A DNA stretch of 64,000 bases from Cytobacillus horneckiae (GTDB lineage: Bacteria > Bacillota > Bacilli > Bacillales > Cytobacillaceae): contig NZ_PISD01000019.1 of assembly GCF_002835735.1 (NCBI RefSeq), forward strand, positions 89,223-153,222, read 5' to 3'. Positions 1 to 8,265 of this stretch are shown here, one piece after another (position 1 is the stretch's first letter; each line of letters begins with the position of its first letter). Under the pieces are notes generated by a model. It ran no database searches, was not told where the DNA came from, and saw nothing but the letters and a program-made list of their open reading frames with translations. The translations under genes were made by a program, and so were the position numbers.

Positions 1-1
1 A

Positions 2-199
2 TTGGCAGTAGGGACTGGCGCCATTGGTTCGTTTACGACTCTATCAGCGCTAAGCGGAGAAACAATGCTCTTAATCGACCATGCATTATATATAAGTGCT
101 GTTTTCTACATGGTTGCTAGTGCATTAGGAGGATTGTTAGCTGCTTTTGGCGGATATAATCTTGGCAATAAGAGAAACGAGGGCAATGCAGTCCAATGA
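2..199 (+). CDS. crcB: Fluoride channel FluC/CrcB, first subunit, C-terminal part only
   Basis: This is the C-terminal 65 residues of a CrcB/FluC fluoride exporter; the gene begins before the window. The sequence GAIGSFTTLSAL is the conserved GSFTT segment of the fluoride pore, and two hydrophobic helices follow. Its TGA stop overlaps the ATG of the next crcB gene (ATGA), which implies translational coupling. Bacilli often carry two small, oppositely oriented FluC proteins that form a heterodimer, and this pair fits that pattern. The true start and any upstream fluoride riboswitch lie outside the window. Confidence 0.9.
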   Translation: MAVGTGAIGSFTTLSALSGETMLLIDHALYISAVFYMVASALGGLLAAFGGYNLGNKRNEGNAVQ

Positions 200-546
200 T
201 GATTCAATTAGTATCTATAGCTTTAGGAGGATTTTGCGGAGCAATTATCAGATATATGGCAACTAGCTTTATCCAAAATAAATTCAATTCGCAGTTCCCA
301 ATTGGTACATTATCTGTCAATTTACTAGGTTCTTTCTTGTTAGGTGCTCTTTTATCGTTAGATGTAAGTAAAAATATTTACGTTTTGTTAGGAATTGGAT
401 TTCTAGGTTCCTTTACCACCTTTTCAACATTTGTTGTAGAAGTGATGCAACAATGGCTTACCAGAAATAAGCTAATTGCAGCAATTTATTTAGCTGTTAC
501 ATATATTGGCGGCTTGTTATGCGCTGTACTTGGGTATATGCTTTAA
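196..546 (+). CDS. crcB: Fluoride channel FluC/CrcB, second subunit
   Basis: A 116-residue, four-helix membrane protein of the FluC/CrcB family, which exports fluoride from the cytoplasm as a dual-topology dimer. Visible family marks are GGFCGAIIRY near residues 11-20, VNLLGSFLLG near 41-50 with the conserved Asn, and GFLGSFTTFSTF near 68-79. The length is normal for the family. The ATG overlaps the stop of the preceding crcB gene by four bases, so the two are an operon and probably form a heterodimeric channel. No convincing terminator follows before the next gene. Confidence 0.93.
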   Translation: MMIQLVSIALGGFCGAIIRYMATSFIQNKFNSQFPIGTLSVNLLGSFLLGALLSLDVSKNIYVLLGIGFLGSFTTFSTFVVEVMQQWLTRNKLIAAIYLAVTYIGGLLCAVLGYML

Positions 547-639
547 TTAATAATTAGAATATTGCACTATTTTCACTATTCTTAATTGATGTCAAGTGGA
601 ATAAGTTATATAAATAGAGAGTGAGGAAGAGGGGAGCTA

Positions 640-1602
640 ATGATGAATAAAATTGAAAAAAGGTGGTTTATCTTGTCCATCTTCAAAAATAAAAAACTAA
701 TCACAATTGTTAAGTATTTTGTGCCTTTAATCATATTAATAATCATCTTTTTTGAAGCGAGAAACTTCTTTACCCACTTCAACTGGTCTTTATTAGATCA
801 TTACTTGGACAGGCTGTCATTATTTAATATACTATTCATTATATTGCTAGGGTTAATCGCTTTAGTGCCGATGTTTTTTTATGATGTGATCTTAACTCGG
901 CTGCTGAATATAAAAATTTCGACGAAAAAGCTAATAGGATATTCTCTTTCCGCCAACGCTTATTCAAATTTAATTGGCTTTGGCGGGGTAGCTGGTGCCA
1001 CCCTTAGAACGATTTATTATCGGCCTTACATTAAAGATAGTACGCCATATATTAAAATCATTGCTAAATTATCGCTGTTTTATTTATGCGGTTTATCAAT
1101 TTTATCCTGGTTTGTACTGTTTACAAGCAACGGGTTGTTTAGTGAATTAAGATTGGCGCATATTGCTGCTTGGGGGATTGCCCTGTATGCACCTATTCTC
1201 CTAATTGTCTTCTTTTTTAAGAGGAAGCTATGGGATTTATCGAATGTTAAAAGAGATTTTATTACTGAACTGATGATGATATCAGTTTTTGAATGGTTAT
1301 TTGTTGTTATTTGCATATGGGGAATTGTTAATATTATGGGCTTTACCATTTCATTAATTGCTGTATTTCCAATTGTCATCCTAGGTGCATGTGCGGGCAT
1401 TGTAAGTATGCTGCCTGGCGGAATTGGTTCATTTGATTTGGTAATATTATTAGGATTTGAAGCGCAGGGCATACCCGGCGAGCTTGGTTTACTCGTGCTA
1501 ATGTTTTATCGTGCTTGCTATTATATCATTCCTGCATTACTGGGTACTCCATTTGCTCTAAATGCACTGTGGGGAAAGCTTAAGCCTGATCGATTTATTT
1601 AA
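640..1602 (+). CDS. YbhN/MprF-type (lysylphosphatidylglycerol synthase TM region) membrane protein
   Basis: A 320-residue polytopic membrane protein with about eight hydrophobic segments. GGVAGATLRTIYY near residue 115 and LPGGIGSFDLVILLGF near 260 are the two signatures of the LPG_synthase_TM (UPF0104, YbhN) family, the flippase-like half of MprF. No C-terminal aminoacyl-transferase domain is present, so it cannot make lysyl-PG by itself. A role in lipid translocation is inferred from the family only. The start has a GAGGGGAGC ribosome-binding site; two adjacent ATGs (640 and 643) are possible. The gene converges on bioY, and a structured repeat separates them. Confidence 0.8.
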   Translation: MMNKIEKRWFILSIFKNKKLITIVKYFVPLIILIIIFFEARNFFTHFNWSLLDHYLDRLSLFNILFIILLGLIALVPMFFYDVILTRLLNIKISTKKLIGYSLSANAYSNLIGFGGVAGATLRTIYYRPYIKDSTPYIKIIAKLSLFYLCGLSILSWFVLFTSNGLFSELRLAHIAAWGIALYAPILLIVFFFKRKLWDLSNVKRDFITELMMISVFEWLFVVICIWGIVNIMGFTISLIAVFPIVILGACAGIVSMLPGGIGSFDLVILLGFEAQGIPGELGLLVLMFYRACYYIIPALLGTPFALNALWGKLKPDRFI

Positions 1603-1604
1603 TA

Positions 1605-1795
1605 GAAATAGAGAAGGAAAATATCCTTCTTAGAGTGCTGAGAAACTGATAATAACAAAATGCAATTAGGTTTAGAAAGTCTAATCTCTCGCTTTGCGGA
1701 AAGCGAGAGATTAGACTCGGAACATCTCAAATCCTTCTTATTTTGTAATGAGTTTCACGCTTCAGCCTGAGAAAGTAGAGTTCCTTCTCTATTTC
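1605..1795. repeat. 191-bp element with terminal inverted repeats and a central perfect hairpin
   Basis: A 15-base sequence (GAAATAGAGAAGGAA, 1605-1619) returns as its exact reverse complement at 1781-1795. In the middle, 1678-1695 and 1700-1717 form a perfect 18-bp stem with the loop GCGG. The flanking parts also match each other imperfectly in inverted orientation, so the whole unit could fold into one long hairpin. No T-run follows the central stem. It fills the space between two convergent genes. It could be a MITE-like repeat or a bidirectional RNA structure; function unknown. Confidence 0.6.
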
Positions 1796-1804
1796 ATTTG
1801 TTTA

Positions 1805-2389
1805 TTAAGCAATTTTGTCTTTGTTTTTACTCAATTGTTCGTGAAAAAGCAATTTTGCAGACATTAAACGTTGACGAGTAAGGATGCCGATCCATGAAGC
1901 AAGTGCAGCCTTAATGAATCCGCCAATGATAAATGGTGCAAACCCAGCCATAAAAGCGGCTGTCCACGATAAATTTGCTGCAACTTTTAGCCATGCGGTA
2001 CCAAAGATTAAAGTGATAAACATGCCGATAATATTAGCGATTAGTGCATTTTTAATAGTGAATGAAGTTTTTTCTAAATAATATCCCATTATGAATACGG
2101 TTGGGATATATCCGATTAAATATCCGCCAGTCGGTCCAACCAATTTAGATACTCCTCCGGAAAACTCTGCAAATACTGGAACTCCAGCAGCCCCAATTGC
2201 TAAATAAAGAAGAACAGATAAAGTGCCGTATTTTGATCCTAAAATGGTGGCAGCTAGTCCAATAGCTAAAGTTTGCCCTGTAATAGGAACAAGAGGTAGC
2301 GGAATAAATAATTGTGCCATCACACCTGTAATAGCTGCAAATAATGCTGTTATGATGAGTGATCTGAGTTTAAGCTGATCTTTTGTCAA
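1805..2389 (-). CDS. bioY: Biotin transporter BioY (ECF S component)
   Basis: A 194-residue, six-helix substrate-binding subunit of a biotin ECF transporter. Family features include PLPLVPITGQTLAIGLAA near residues 30-47 and GPTGGYLIGYIP near 86-97, the conserved BioY substrate region. The start is TTG at 2389 with an AGGGG ribosome-binding site eight bases upstream. No ATPase or T-component gene is nearby, so it likely uses the shared EcfAA'T module or works alone. The upstream region has a consensus sigma-A promoter enclosed by two BirA-like operators, which predicts biotin repression. Confidence 0.92.
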   Translation of the reverse strand: MTKDQLKLRSLIITALFAAITGVMAQLFIPLPLVPITGQTLAIGLAATILGSKYGTLSVLLYLAIGAAGVPVFAEFSGGVSKLVGPTGGYLIGYIPTVFIMGYYLEKTSFTIKNALIANIIGMFITLIFGTAWLKVAANLSWTAAFMAGFAPFIIGGFIKAALASWIGILTRQRLMSAKLLFHEQLSKNKDKIA

Positions 2390-2406
2390 AATGAATCCCC
2401 TCTCAT

Positions 2407-2437
2407 ATGTAAACTTAATATTAATTATAGTTTACAT
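2407..2437 (-). promoter_or_regulatory. BirA-like biotin operator, promoter-proximal
   Basis: Perfect 9-base inverted arms, ATGTAAACT (2407-2415) and AGTTTACAT (2429-2437), are separated by 13 bases. This resembles the BirA operator architecture of Firmicutes. It starts at the -10 box of the bioY promoter and runs into the transcribed leader, so bound BirA would block transcription. Confidence 0.7.
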
Positions 2438-2465
2438 TATAAAAAGGATGAAGTCTTATTGTCAA
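2436..2465 (-). promoter_or_regulatory. Sigma-A promoter of bioY
   Basis: Read on the minus strand, a perfect TTGACA (2465-2460) and a perfect TATAAT (2441-2436) are separated by 18 bases. The -35 box lies inside the upstream BirA-like operator and the -10 box overlaps the downstream one. Confidence 0.8.
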
Positions 2466-2489
2466 CTTAATATCAACAGAGGTTAACAA
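2459..2489 (-). promoter_or_regulatory. BirA-like biotin operator, promoter-distal
   Basis: Arms TTGTCAAC (2459-2466) and GTTAACAA (2482-2489) with a 15-base spacer closely match the Bacillus BirA operator (TTGTTAAC, about 15 bases, GTTAACAA). The site covers the -35 box of bioY and also overlaps the stop codon of the upstream dinB-like gene. Confidence 0.75.
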
Positions 2490-2968
2490 TATTGTGATCG
2501 ATTTTTATTTTCTTGATGAATTCTTTTAATCGTCTCCATATGTAATGCCTCATGGTAAGTGCTGAATAAAACTGCTTCACCTACTGTATAAAATGTGATT
2601 CCACCTTTATTTGTATAAGGAACAGATAGCTTTTCTGCCAATCTGCTTTGATTAATTTTTTGAATCCTCTCATTTTGTTGTTGCATTTCTTCTTTAATTT
2701 CATCAATAGTAGGCGGTGTGCCTATCCAATTTGCCGGTTTTGTTCCAGCCGAAAAATAGAGTGCAAATGTTTCGGGGATTTGTTGCTCAATTCCACTTAA
2801 CTGAAAAGCGAGAAGCTCCTGAACATAGACAATATGTCCAAAATTCCAACGAATATTGTTGTTATAGCCTGGTGGAATCAAATCCGCGAATTCTTCTTTT
2901 ATCCTCATGATCGAATTTTCTGTAATAGAACGAACAGTTTTAAGATGATTATAGATAAATTGAGTCAT
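2483..2968 (-). CDS. DinB/YfiT-like four-helix metal-binding protein
   Basis: A 161-residue protein of the DinB superfamily, whose members bind a metal with three histidines and include thiol-dependent transferases. RWNFGHIVYVQ near residue 42 supplies the first conserved His. STYHEALHMETIKRI near 137-151 supplies the C-terminal pair in the H-x3-H arrangement. The start has a strong AAGGAGG ribosome-binding site. The 3' end overlaps the distal BirA operator of bioY. The substrate is unknown. Confidence 0.8.
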   Translation of the reverse strand: MTQFIYNHLKTVRSITENSIMRIKEEFADLIPPGYNNNIRWNFGHIVYVQELLAFQLSGIEQQIPETFALYFSAGTKPANWIGTPPTIDEIKEEMQQQNERIQKINQSRLAEKLSVPYTNKGGITFYTVGEAVLFSTYHEALHMETIKRIHQENKNRSQYC

Positions 2969-3044
2969 AACTTCCCTCCTTAACGTTTATTTCGCTACGA
3001 TGCATTCTTTTTCCTGTGAATTTAGTAAAAGAAAGTTAAATAGG

Positions 3045-3102
3045 TTGAAATATTTATTAGGTTGTGTAAAATATAATTAACAATTATCATTTTGTTAATT
3101 AT
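3045..3102 (+). promoter_or_regulatory. Promoter and operator-like palindrome of the NAD salvage operon
   Basis: TTGAAA (3045-3050) and TAAAAT (3067-3072) form a plausible promoter with a 16-base spacer. A perfect 11-base inverted repeat follows directly: ATAATTAACAA (3073-3083) and TTGTTAATTAT (3092-3102), with an 8-base spacer. Its position just downstream of the -10 suits a repressor site. The first gene of the operon encodes an NrtR-like protein, the obvious candidate regulator (inference). Confidence 0.55.
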
Positions 3103-3130
3103 AAAAATAGGACGGTGACAGTATATAGAT

Positions 3131-3884
3131 ATGACAAATAAAAAATATCGTACACCAGATGGCTACACAGCAGATATTGCCGTTTTTACTATTGTTACAG
3201 AGGATTCTAAGCCTTTTACGCCTCCTATCATGTCGCTTAATATTATGCTGATAAAACGAGCAGAATTCACGCTAGAAGGATCAAAAAATGTTGAAGCTGG
3301 CAAATGGGCATTGCCAGGCGGTTTTGTCCAGCCGGATGAGGATGCATATGAAGCTGCTTCTCGTGAGTTAACAGAGGAAACTGGTATAGAAGGTATACAT
3401 ATAAAAACAATTTGGTGTTTATGATAAGCCAGGGCGTGATCCGAGAGGATGGATTATTTCAAACGCTCATTATGCAATTGTGCCAGAACATCATTTATTA
3501 AAAAGAAAAGCAAGTGATGATGCAGACCAGGTTGAACTTTTTAATGTGGATGATGTGCTTCAATATGAACTGGCGTTTGACCATAAAACGATTATTGAGG
3601 ACGCAGTAGCAGTAATTAAAAAAGAAATATTGCAAACAACTGCTGCGAAAAATTTTCTGCCAGCAGAATTCACTTACTCAGAATTGCAGGCGGTATTATC
3701 AACAGTAACAACTGATCCAGCGATACTAAATGAGCAATCATTTGCGAGGAAGATTAAAGCGCTGCCTTTTATCGAGCTTGTAGAAGGAAAAACAACACAG
3801 AGAACTTCTAAGAAAGCAACGAAACTATATAAATTTAACGAATTAGAGGTTGTGAAACCAATATATACGGCAAGATATAACTAA
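3131..3884 (+). pseudogene. Nudix hydrolase with C-terminal winged helix (NrtR-like), split by a frameshift
   Basis: The first part (3131-3424) has a perfect Nudix box: G-x5-E-x7-RELTEETGI. The reading frame then shifts by one base near 3407-3411. In the next frame the protein continues as FGVYDKPGRDPRGW and runs to 3884. The second part contains the substrate-loop region and a roughly 80-residue C-terminal domain like the winged helix of NrtR regulators. One extra A in an ACAATTT stretch would explain the break. NrtR proteins bind ADP-ribose and repress NAD genes; close relatives are ADP-ribose pyrophosphatases. It heads the pncA-pncB-nadE operon. It may be a real lesion or a sequencing error. 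Confidence 0.8.
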
Positions 3885-3905
3885 AGAAAGCGGGTGGGAG
3901 TAATG

Positions 3906-4448
3906 ATGAAAAAGGCGCTTATTAATATCGACTATACAAATGATTTTGTTGTAGGAGCACTGCCGTGCGGACAACCGGCCATTGACATTGAAGATGAAAT
4001 TGTTAAAATAACTAAGCAGTTTATTGATGAAGGTGAATTATCCGTATTTGCTGTTGATTTGCATTTTGAAGATGATACTTACCATCCGGAAAACGCTTTA
4101 TATCCACCGCATAATATTGATGGAACAGAAGGCAGAGAATTATACGGACAGTTAAAAAAATTATATAATGAAAATAAGCATTTAGACCAAGTAATATGGA
4201 TGGATAAAACTAGATATAGTGCTTTTGCAGGTACTGATTTAGAAATCAAGCTGAGAGAGCGTAATATACAGGAGCTTCATTTAGTTGGCGTGTGTACGGA
4301 TATTTGTGTTCTGCATACAGCTGTAGATGCTTACAATTTGGGGTTTAAACTTTTCATCTATGAACAGGCAACTGCAAGCTTTAATCAGATTGGTCATGAG
4401 TGGGCACTGCAACATTTTAAAACATCAATGAACGCAGTTGTTAAATAA
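3906..4448 (+). CDS. pncA: Nicotinamidase (cysteine hydrolase family)
   Basis: Hydrolyses nicotinamide to nicotinate, the first step of NAD salvage. The 180-residue product has the isochorismatase-like triad: Asp in ALINIDYTNDF near residue 9, Lys in WMDKTRYSAF near 100, and Cys in GVCTDICVLHTA near 135. The ATG at 3906 is chosen because GGTGGGAG lies five bases upstream; the in-frame GTG at 3894 falls inside that site. It is 20 bases ahead of pncB in a tight operon. Confidence 0.93.
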   Translation: MKKALINIDYTNDFVVGALPCGQPAIDIEDEIVKITKQFIDEGELSVFAVDLHFEDDTYHPENALYPPHNIDGTEGRELYGQLKKLYNENKHLDQVIWMDKTRYSAFAGTDLEIKLRERNIQELHLVGVCTDICVLHTAVDAYNLGFKLFIYEQATASFNQIGHEWALQHFKTSMNAVVK

Positions 4449-4468
4449 AGAAAAAGGGGTATTTTGTA

Positions 4469-5944
4469 ATGAATAAGCCATATCCAGACGACAGCATGAC
4501 ACTACATACAGATCTTTATCAAATTAATATGGCCCAAACGTATTGGCAAGATGGAATCCATAATAAAAAAGCTGTTTTTGATATATATTTCAGAAAACTT
4601 CCATTTGGAAATGGATACGGAATTTTTGCCGGATTAGAAAGAGCTATTAAATTCATAAAAGATTTCAAGTTTTCCAAAAGCGATATTGACTATTTACGTG
4701 AAGAACTGAACTATCCAGAAGCATTTTTAGATTATTTATCGACGTTAACTTTCACAGGTTCAATCCGATCTATGGTGGAGGGAGAGCTTGTGTTCGCAAA
4801 TGAACCAATTGTTCGCATTGAAGCGCCGCTCGCCCAAGCGCAATTAATCGAAACTGCATTATTAAATATTATTAATTACCAAACATTAATTGCTACAAAG
4901 GCTGCAAGAATTAAAGAGGTACTTGATGATGGCATTGCGATGGAATTCGGTTCAAGGCGGGCACAGGAAATGGATGCTGGCGTTTGGGGGGCACGTGCTT
5001 CTTATATTGGCGGCTTTCATGCCACCTCAAATACGAGAGCAGGTAAAATGTTTGACATCCCCGTTGCGGGAACACATGCTCATTCTCTTGTTCAAGCCTA
5101 TCAAGACGAATACACGGCGTTTCATAAATATGCTGCAACCCATAAGGACTGCACTTTTTTAGTTGATACTTATGACACATTGCGTTCAGGCGTTCCGACA
5201 GCTATTAGAGTTGCTAAAGAGCTCGGTGATAAGATTAATTTTGCTGGAATTAGAATCGATAGCGGAGATTTAGCTTATTTATCAAAAGAAGCAAGAAAAA
5301 TGCTTGATGAAGCTGGTTTTACTAAAACAAAAATTGTTGCTTCCAATGATTTGGATGAGTATACTGCAATGAATTTGAAAGCTCAAGGTGCTAAAATCGA
5401 TACTTGGGGTATCGGAACAAAGCTGATTACAGGTTATGATCAGCCGGCACTAGGAGCTGTATATAAGATGGTATCGATCGAAAATGAACATGGAGAGATG
5501 GAAGATACGATAAAAATCAGCGGAAATCCTGAAAAAGTAACAACTCCTGGTCTAAAAAGAGTTTATCGCATCATAAATAAGGAAAATCATAAATCAGAGG
5601 GGGACTATATTTCCCTTGAAGAAGAGAAACCGCATGAACAGGAACGGTTAAAAATGTTCCATCCGGTTCACACGTATATTAGCAAATTTGTCACTAATTT
5701 TGAGGCAAGAGATTTGCATAAAGATATCTTTGTGAATGGGGAACTTGTCTATGAAACACCTTCATTAAAAGAAATCCAAGCATATGTTCAGGAAAATTTA
5801 GATTTGTTATGGCATGAGTATCGGAGATCTTTAAATCCTGAAGAGTACCCTGTCGATTTAAGTCCATTATGCTGGGAAAATAAAATTAATCTAATAGATG
5901 AAGTAAAGCAGAAGGTGAAGGCAAATATAAACAAAAACAACTAA
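4469..5944 (+). CDS. pncB: Nicotinate phosphoribosyltransferase
   Basis: Converts nicotinate and PRPP to nicotinate mononucleotide. The 491-residue length fits the long bacterial PncB form. Landmarks are the N-terminal TDLYQINMAQTYW, RRAQEMDAGVWGARASYIGG near residue 165, SNTRAG, and GTHAHSLV near 202, which is part of the phosphoribosyl-binding active site. An AAAGGGG ribosome-binding site precedes ATG 4469. It sits between pncA and nadE, forming a complete nicotinamide-to-NAD route except for the nadD adenylyltransferase, which is not in the window. Confidence 0.95.
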   Translation: MNKPYPDDSMTLHTDLYQINMAQTYWQDGIHNKKAVFDIYFRKLPFGNGYGIFAGLERAIKFIKDFKFSKSDIDYLREELNYPEAFLDYLSTLTFTGSIRSMVEGELVFANEPIVRIEAPLAQAQLIETALLNIINYQTLIATKAARIKEVLDDGIAMEFGSRRAQEMDAGVWGARASYIGGFHATSNTRAGKMFDIPVAGTHAHSLVQAYQDEYTAFHKYAATHKDCTFLVDTYDTLRSGVPTAIRVAKELGDKINFAGIRIDSGDLAYLSKEARKMLDEAGFTKTKIVASNDLDEYTAMNLKAQGAKIDTWGIGTKLITGYDQPALGAVYKMVSIENEHGEMEDTIKISGNPEKVTTPGLKRVYRIINKENHKSEGDYISLEEEKPHEQERLKMFHPVHTYISKFVTNFEARDLHKDIFVNGELVYETPSLKEIQAYVQENLDLLWHEYRRSLNPEEYPVDLSPLCWENKINLIDEVKQKVKANINKNN

Positions 5945-5959
5945 AGGGGAGCTGTTATC

Positions 5960-6781
5960 ATGTCAATGCAACAAATAATAATCGAAGCCCTTAATGTGAA
6001 GCCTGAAATCAATCCAAAAGAAGAAATTCGGGCAAGAGTAAATTTTTTAAAAGACTATTTGAAGAAGTCTGGTGCTAAAGGTTATGTTCTTGGGATTAGC
6101 GGCGGACAAGACTCTTCCTTGGCAGGGCGTCTAGCACAGCTGGCAGCTGAAGAATTGCGTGAAGAGGGTTATAAAGCAACATTTGTTGCCATTAGACTGC
6201 CGTATGGACAACAGCATGATGAAGATGATGCGAAGCGTGCATTAAATTTTATCGGTGCAGACAAGGAATACACTTATAATGTAAAACAGCCAGTTGACGA
6301 AGTCCAGGCAGTTTACAATAATATTAAAAATTTAGTGCCGTTGAAGGATTTTCATAAAGGAAATGTTAAAGCGCGAACTAGAATGATTGCACAATATGTG
6401 TTTGGCGGCCAAATGGGACTGCTAGTCATTGGCACAGATCATGCAGCTGAAGCGGTGACAGGATTCTTTACTAAATATGGCGATGGCGGAGCGGATGTAC
6501 TGCCATTATCCGGATTATCAAAACGGCAAGGGAAACAATTGCTTAAAGAGCTTGGTGCAGAGGAGCGACTATATTTAAAAGTGCCAACAGCTGACTTGCT
6601 CGATCAGACTCCAGGCCAAGCAGATGAAACTGAGCTCGGAATTACATATGATGAGCTCGATGACTATCTTGAAGGTAAAAAAGTAAGTACAGAAATAGCA
6701 GAAAAAGTCGAAAAACGATATTTAATTACCGAGCATAAACGACAATTGCCGGCTTCCATGCATGATAGCTGGTGGAAATAA
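5960..6781 (+). CDS. nadE: Ammonia-dependent NAD+ synthetase
   Basis: Amidates deamido-NAD with ammonia and ATP. The product is 273 residues, the normal size of the Bacillus homodimeric enzyme without a glutaminase domain. The P-loop SGGQDS is at residues 47-52. [21 protein letters not shown] near 155-175 is the conserved deamido-NAD-binding region. ATG 5960 follows AAAGGGGAGC by a short gap. It is the last gene of the salvage operon, and a strong bidirectional terminator follows. Confidence 0.96.
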   Translation: MSMQQIIIEALNVKPEINPKEEIRARVNFLKDYLKKSGAKGYVLGISGGQDSSLAGRLAQLAAEELREEGYKATFVAIRLPYGQQHDEDDAKRALNFIGADKEYTYNVKQPVDEVQAVYNNIKNLVPLKDFHKGNVKARTRMIAQYVFGGQMGLLVIGTDHAAEAVTGFFTKYGDGGADVLPLSGLSKRQGKQLLKELGAEERLYLKVPTADLLDQTPGQADETELGITYDELDDYLEGKKVSTEIAEKVEKRYLITEHKRQLPASMHDSWWK

Positions 6782-6804
6782 TTTAAGCTGACTTCCTGTA
6801 AAAC

Positions 6805-6834
6805 AAAAAAGTGTCCGATGAAGGACACTTTTTT
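6805..6834. terminator. Bidirectional terminator between nadE and the PAP2 gene
   Basis: AAAAAAGTGTCC (6805-6816) and its complement (6823-6834) enclose a six-base loop. A-run and T-run flanks make it functional in both directions. Confidence 0.85.
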
Positions 6835-7430
6835 TATTGATCAAGATCTTTTTGTTTTCGTTTTCGAGGGATCACTTTCTCCTCAATATTCTCGTAAACA
6901 TCTAACAAACGTCTAACAATCGGCATGCGCGGCAACAGGAAATACATAGCAATTGCACATAATGTAGCAATTAGTGCACCTGTAATCACATCAAATGGAT
7001 AATGGACGCCTACCCAAATTCGCGAAACTCCAACAAGCACTGCGATAAGCAGCCATAAAATGTTCTTTTTATTATATAGCCAAAATGCTACACAAAATGC
7101 GAAAAACAATATGGTGTGGTCGCTTGGAAATGAATTATTTGCCGTCTTTTCAATTAAAAAATTTACGTTTGACAACTCTACAAACGGTTGATAATTAAAG
7201 TGTAGCTTTCCTGCTAATTTTCCTATGATTTCTGCCAAAATAAAAGCAAAGCCGGCAGTCATCACCATGTACCTGTTTTTCTCTGTTCTAGTGAACCAAT
7301 AGAACAGGGTCATTAATGCTAATAAAATCACGGTATACTCTGCAATAAAAATAAAAGGCGTGTTTAGAGACGGGTATTCAAAGCCTAAATCGTTTATCGC
7401 TCTGAATAATGAGATATTCATTTCATTCAT
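6834..7430 (-). CDS. PAP2-family phosphatase (BcrC-like undecaprenyl-diphosphatase)
   Basis: A 198-residue membrane phosphatase with five to six hydrophobic segments. The PAP2 motifs are visible: NNSFPSDHTILFF near residue 95 and SRIWVGVHYPFDVITG near 131-146, giving the catalytic SDH and the SR-x5-H-x3-D pattern. BcrC-type enzymes recycle undecaprenyl pyrophosphate and confer bacitracin tolerance; this assignment is by family. ATG 7430 is preferred because AGAAGG lies seven bases upstream; the longer in-frame extension is unsupported. Divergent from the TetR gene. Confidence 0.82.
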   Translation of the reverse strand: MNEMNISLFRAINDLGFEYPSLNTPFIFIAEYTVILLALMTLFYWFTRTEKNRYMVMTAGFAFILAEIIGKLAGKLHFNYQPFVELSNVNFLIEKTANNSFPSDHTILFFAFCVAFWLYNKKNILWLLIAVLVGVSRIWVGVHYPFDVITGALIATLCAIAMYFLLPRMPIVRRLLDVYENIEEKVIPRKRKQKDLDQ

Positions 7431-7577
7431 ATTAAAACCTTCTTTTAACCTTTCTGTTTGAATCATTTTATAGCATTCAAATTGAATGACATATTTTATT
7501 ATAATGATTGGAGAACTAGATGTCATTAAAAAAGGGAATGGAAAAAATATTATCATTGACATTGAGAAAGGAATTTG

Positions 7578-7603
7578 GTAATTTGATTGTATAATCAAAT
7601 TAC
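7578..7603 (+). promoter_or_regulatory. Operator palindrome upstream of the TetR gene
   Basis: A perfect 11-base inverted repeat, GTAATTTGATT and AATCAAATTAC, has a four-base centre. It lies 39 bases before the tetR start. The same core, TTTGATT-N4-AATCAAA, recurs at 8266-8289 ahead of the next gene, which marks it as the likely site of this TetR protein. Confidence 0.75.
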
Positions 7604-7641
7604 TATTTATATAATCAGTTTTTTATAGCGGAGGAAGTTCA

Positions 7642-8232
7642 ATGGCAGAATCATTTATTGTAGAAGCAAGAAGAGAACAAATCATCAACGCATGCATTGA
7701 TACATTAGAAGAGGTTGGTTACGTAAAAGTCAGTTTAACCAAAATTGCCCGGAAAGCAAAAATAAGTACGGGACTGATTTCTTATCATTTTAGTGATAAG
7801 GCAGATTTAATTAATCATACTCTGATTTATTTATTATCTAATCAACTTGATTATATTAGCGAAAGAGTCGTTGGTAAAAACACCGCTACAGAACAGCTCC
7901 AAGCTTTCATCGAAGCTAGTATCATTTATCAGGAAACTCATTACAAAAATAATATTGCCTTAATTGAAATAATATTTAATGCACAAACTTCGGATGAGAC
8001 GCCATACTACAGGATAACCGATGAAGAGGAAGAAGATCATTTATATATGCTGCTAAAGGATATTTTACTTGAAGGTAAAAATAAACAGGAATTTACACAA
8101 GTTTTTAATGCTGATGCTGTTGCAACAATAATCCAGGGAGCAATTTCGGAAAGTATGTTAAAGGATTTGAGCAAGGTGGATTATAACTATAGCCATGAGT
8201 TAATTAAAATGCTGATGAGTATGATTAAATGA
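7642..8232 (+). CDS. TetR/AcrR-family transcriptional repressor
   Basis: A 196-residue regulator. The N-terminal helix-turn-helix is LTKIARKAKISTGLISYHFS near residues 32-51, the classic TetR signature. The C-terminal part is an all-helical ligand domain without recognisable specificity. A GGAGGAAG ribosome-binding site precedes ATG 7642. Matching palindromes in front of this gene and in front of the downstream membrane-protein gene suggest it represses both. The ligand is unknown. Confidence 0.92.
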   Translation: MAESFIVEARREQIINACIDTLEEVGYVKVSLTKIARKAKISTGLISYHFSDKADLINHTLIYLLSNQLDYISERVVGKNTATEQLQAFIEASIIYQETHYKNNIALIEIIFNAQTSDETPYYRITDEEEEDHLYMLLKDILLEGKNKQEFTQVFNADAVATIIQGAISESMLKDLSKVDYNYSHELIKMLMSMIK

Positions 8233-8239
8233 TGAGAAG

Positions 8240-8256
8240 AGCACGAAATGTGCTTT
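8240..8256 (+). terminator. Short hairpin after tetR
   Basis: AGCAC and GTGCT enclose a five-base loop, followed by TTTATTT. A weak intrinsic terminator, placed before the second TetR-type palindrome. Confidence 0.4.
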
Positions 8257-8265
8257 TATTTAAAC

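Noticed and set aside
1080..1472. A 130-codon minus-strand frame inside the YbhN-like gene
   Set aside because: Antisense shadow of a membrane-protein gene; no family similarity.
2390..2482. A riboswitch or T-box ahead of bioY
   Set aside because: The region is fully explained by a sigma-A promoter and two BirA operators, leaving too little leader for a riboswitch.
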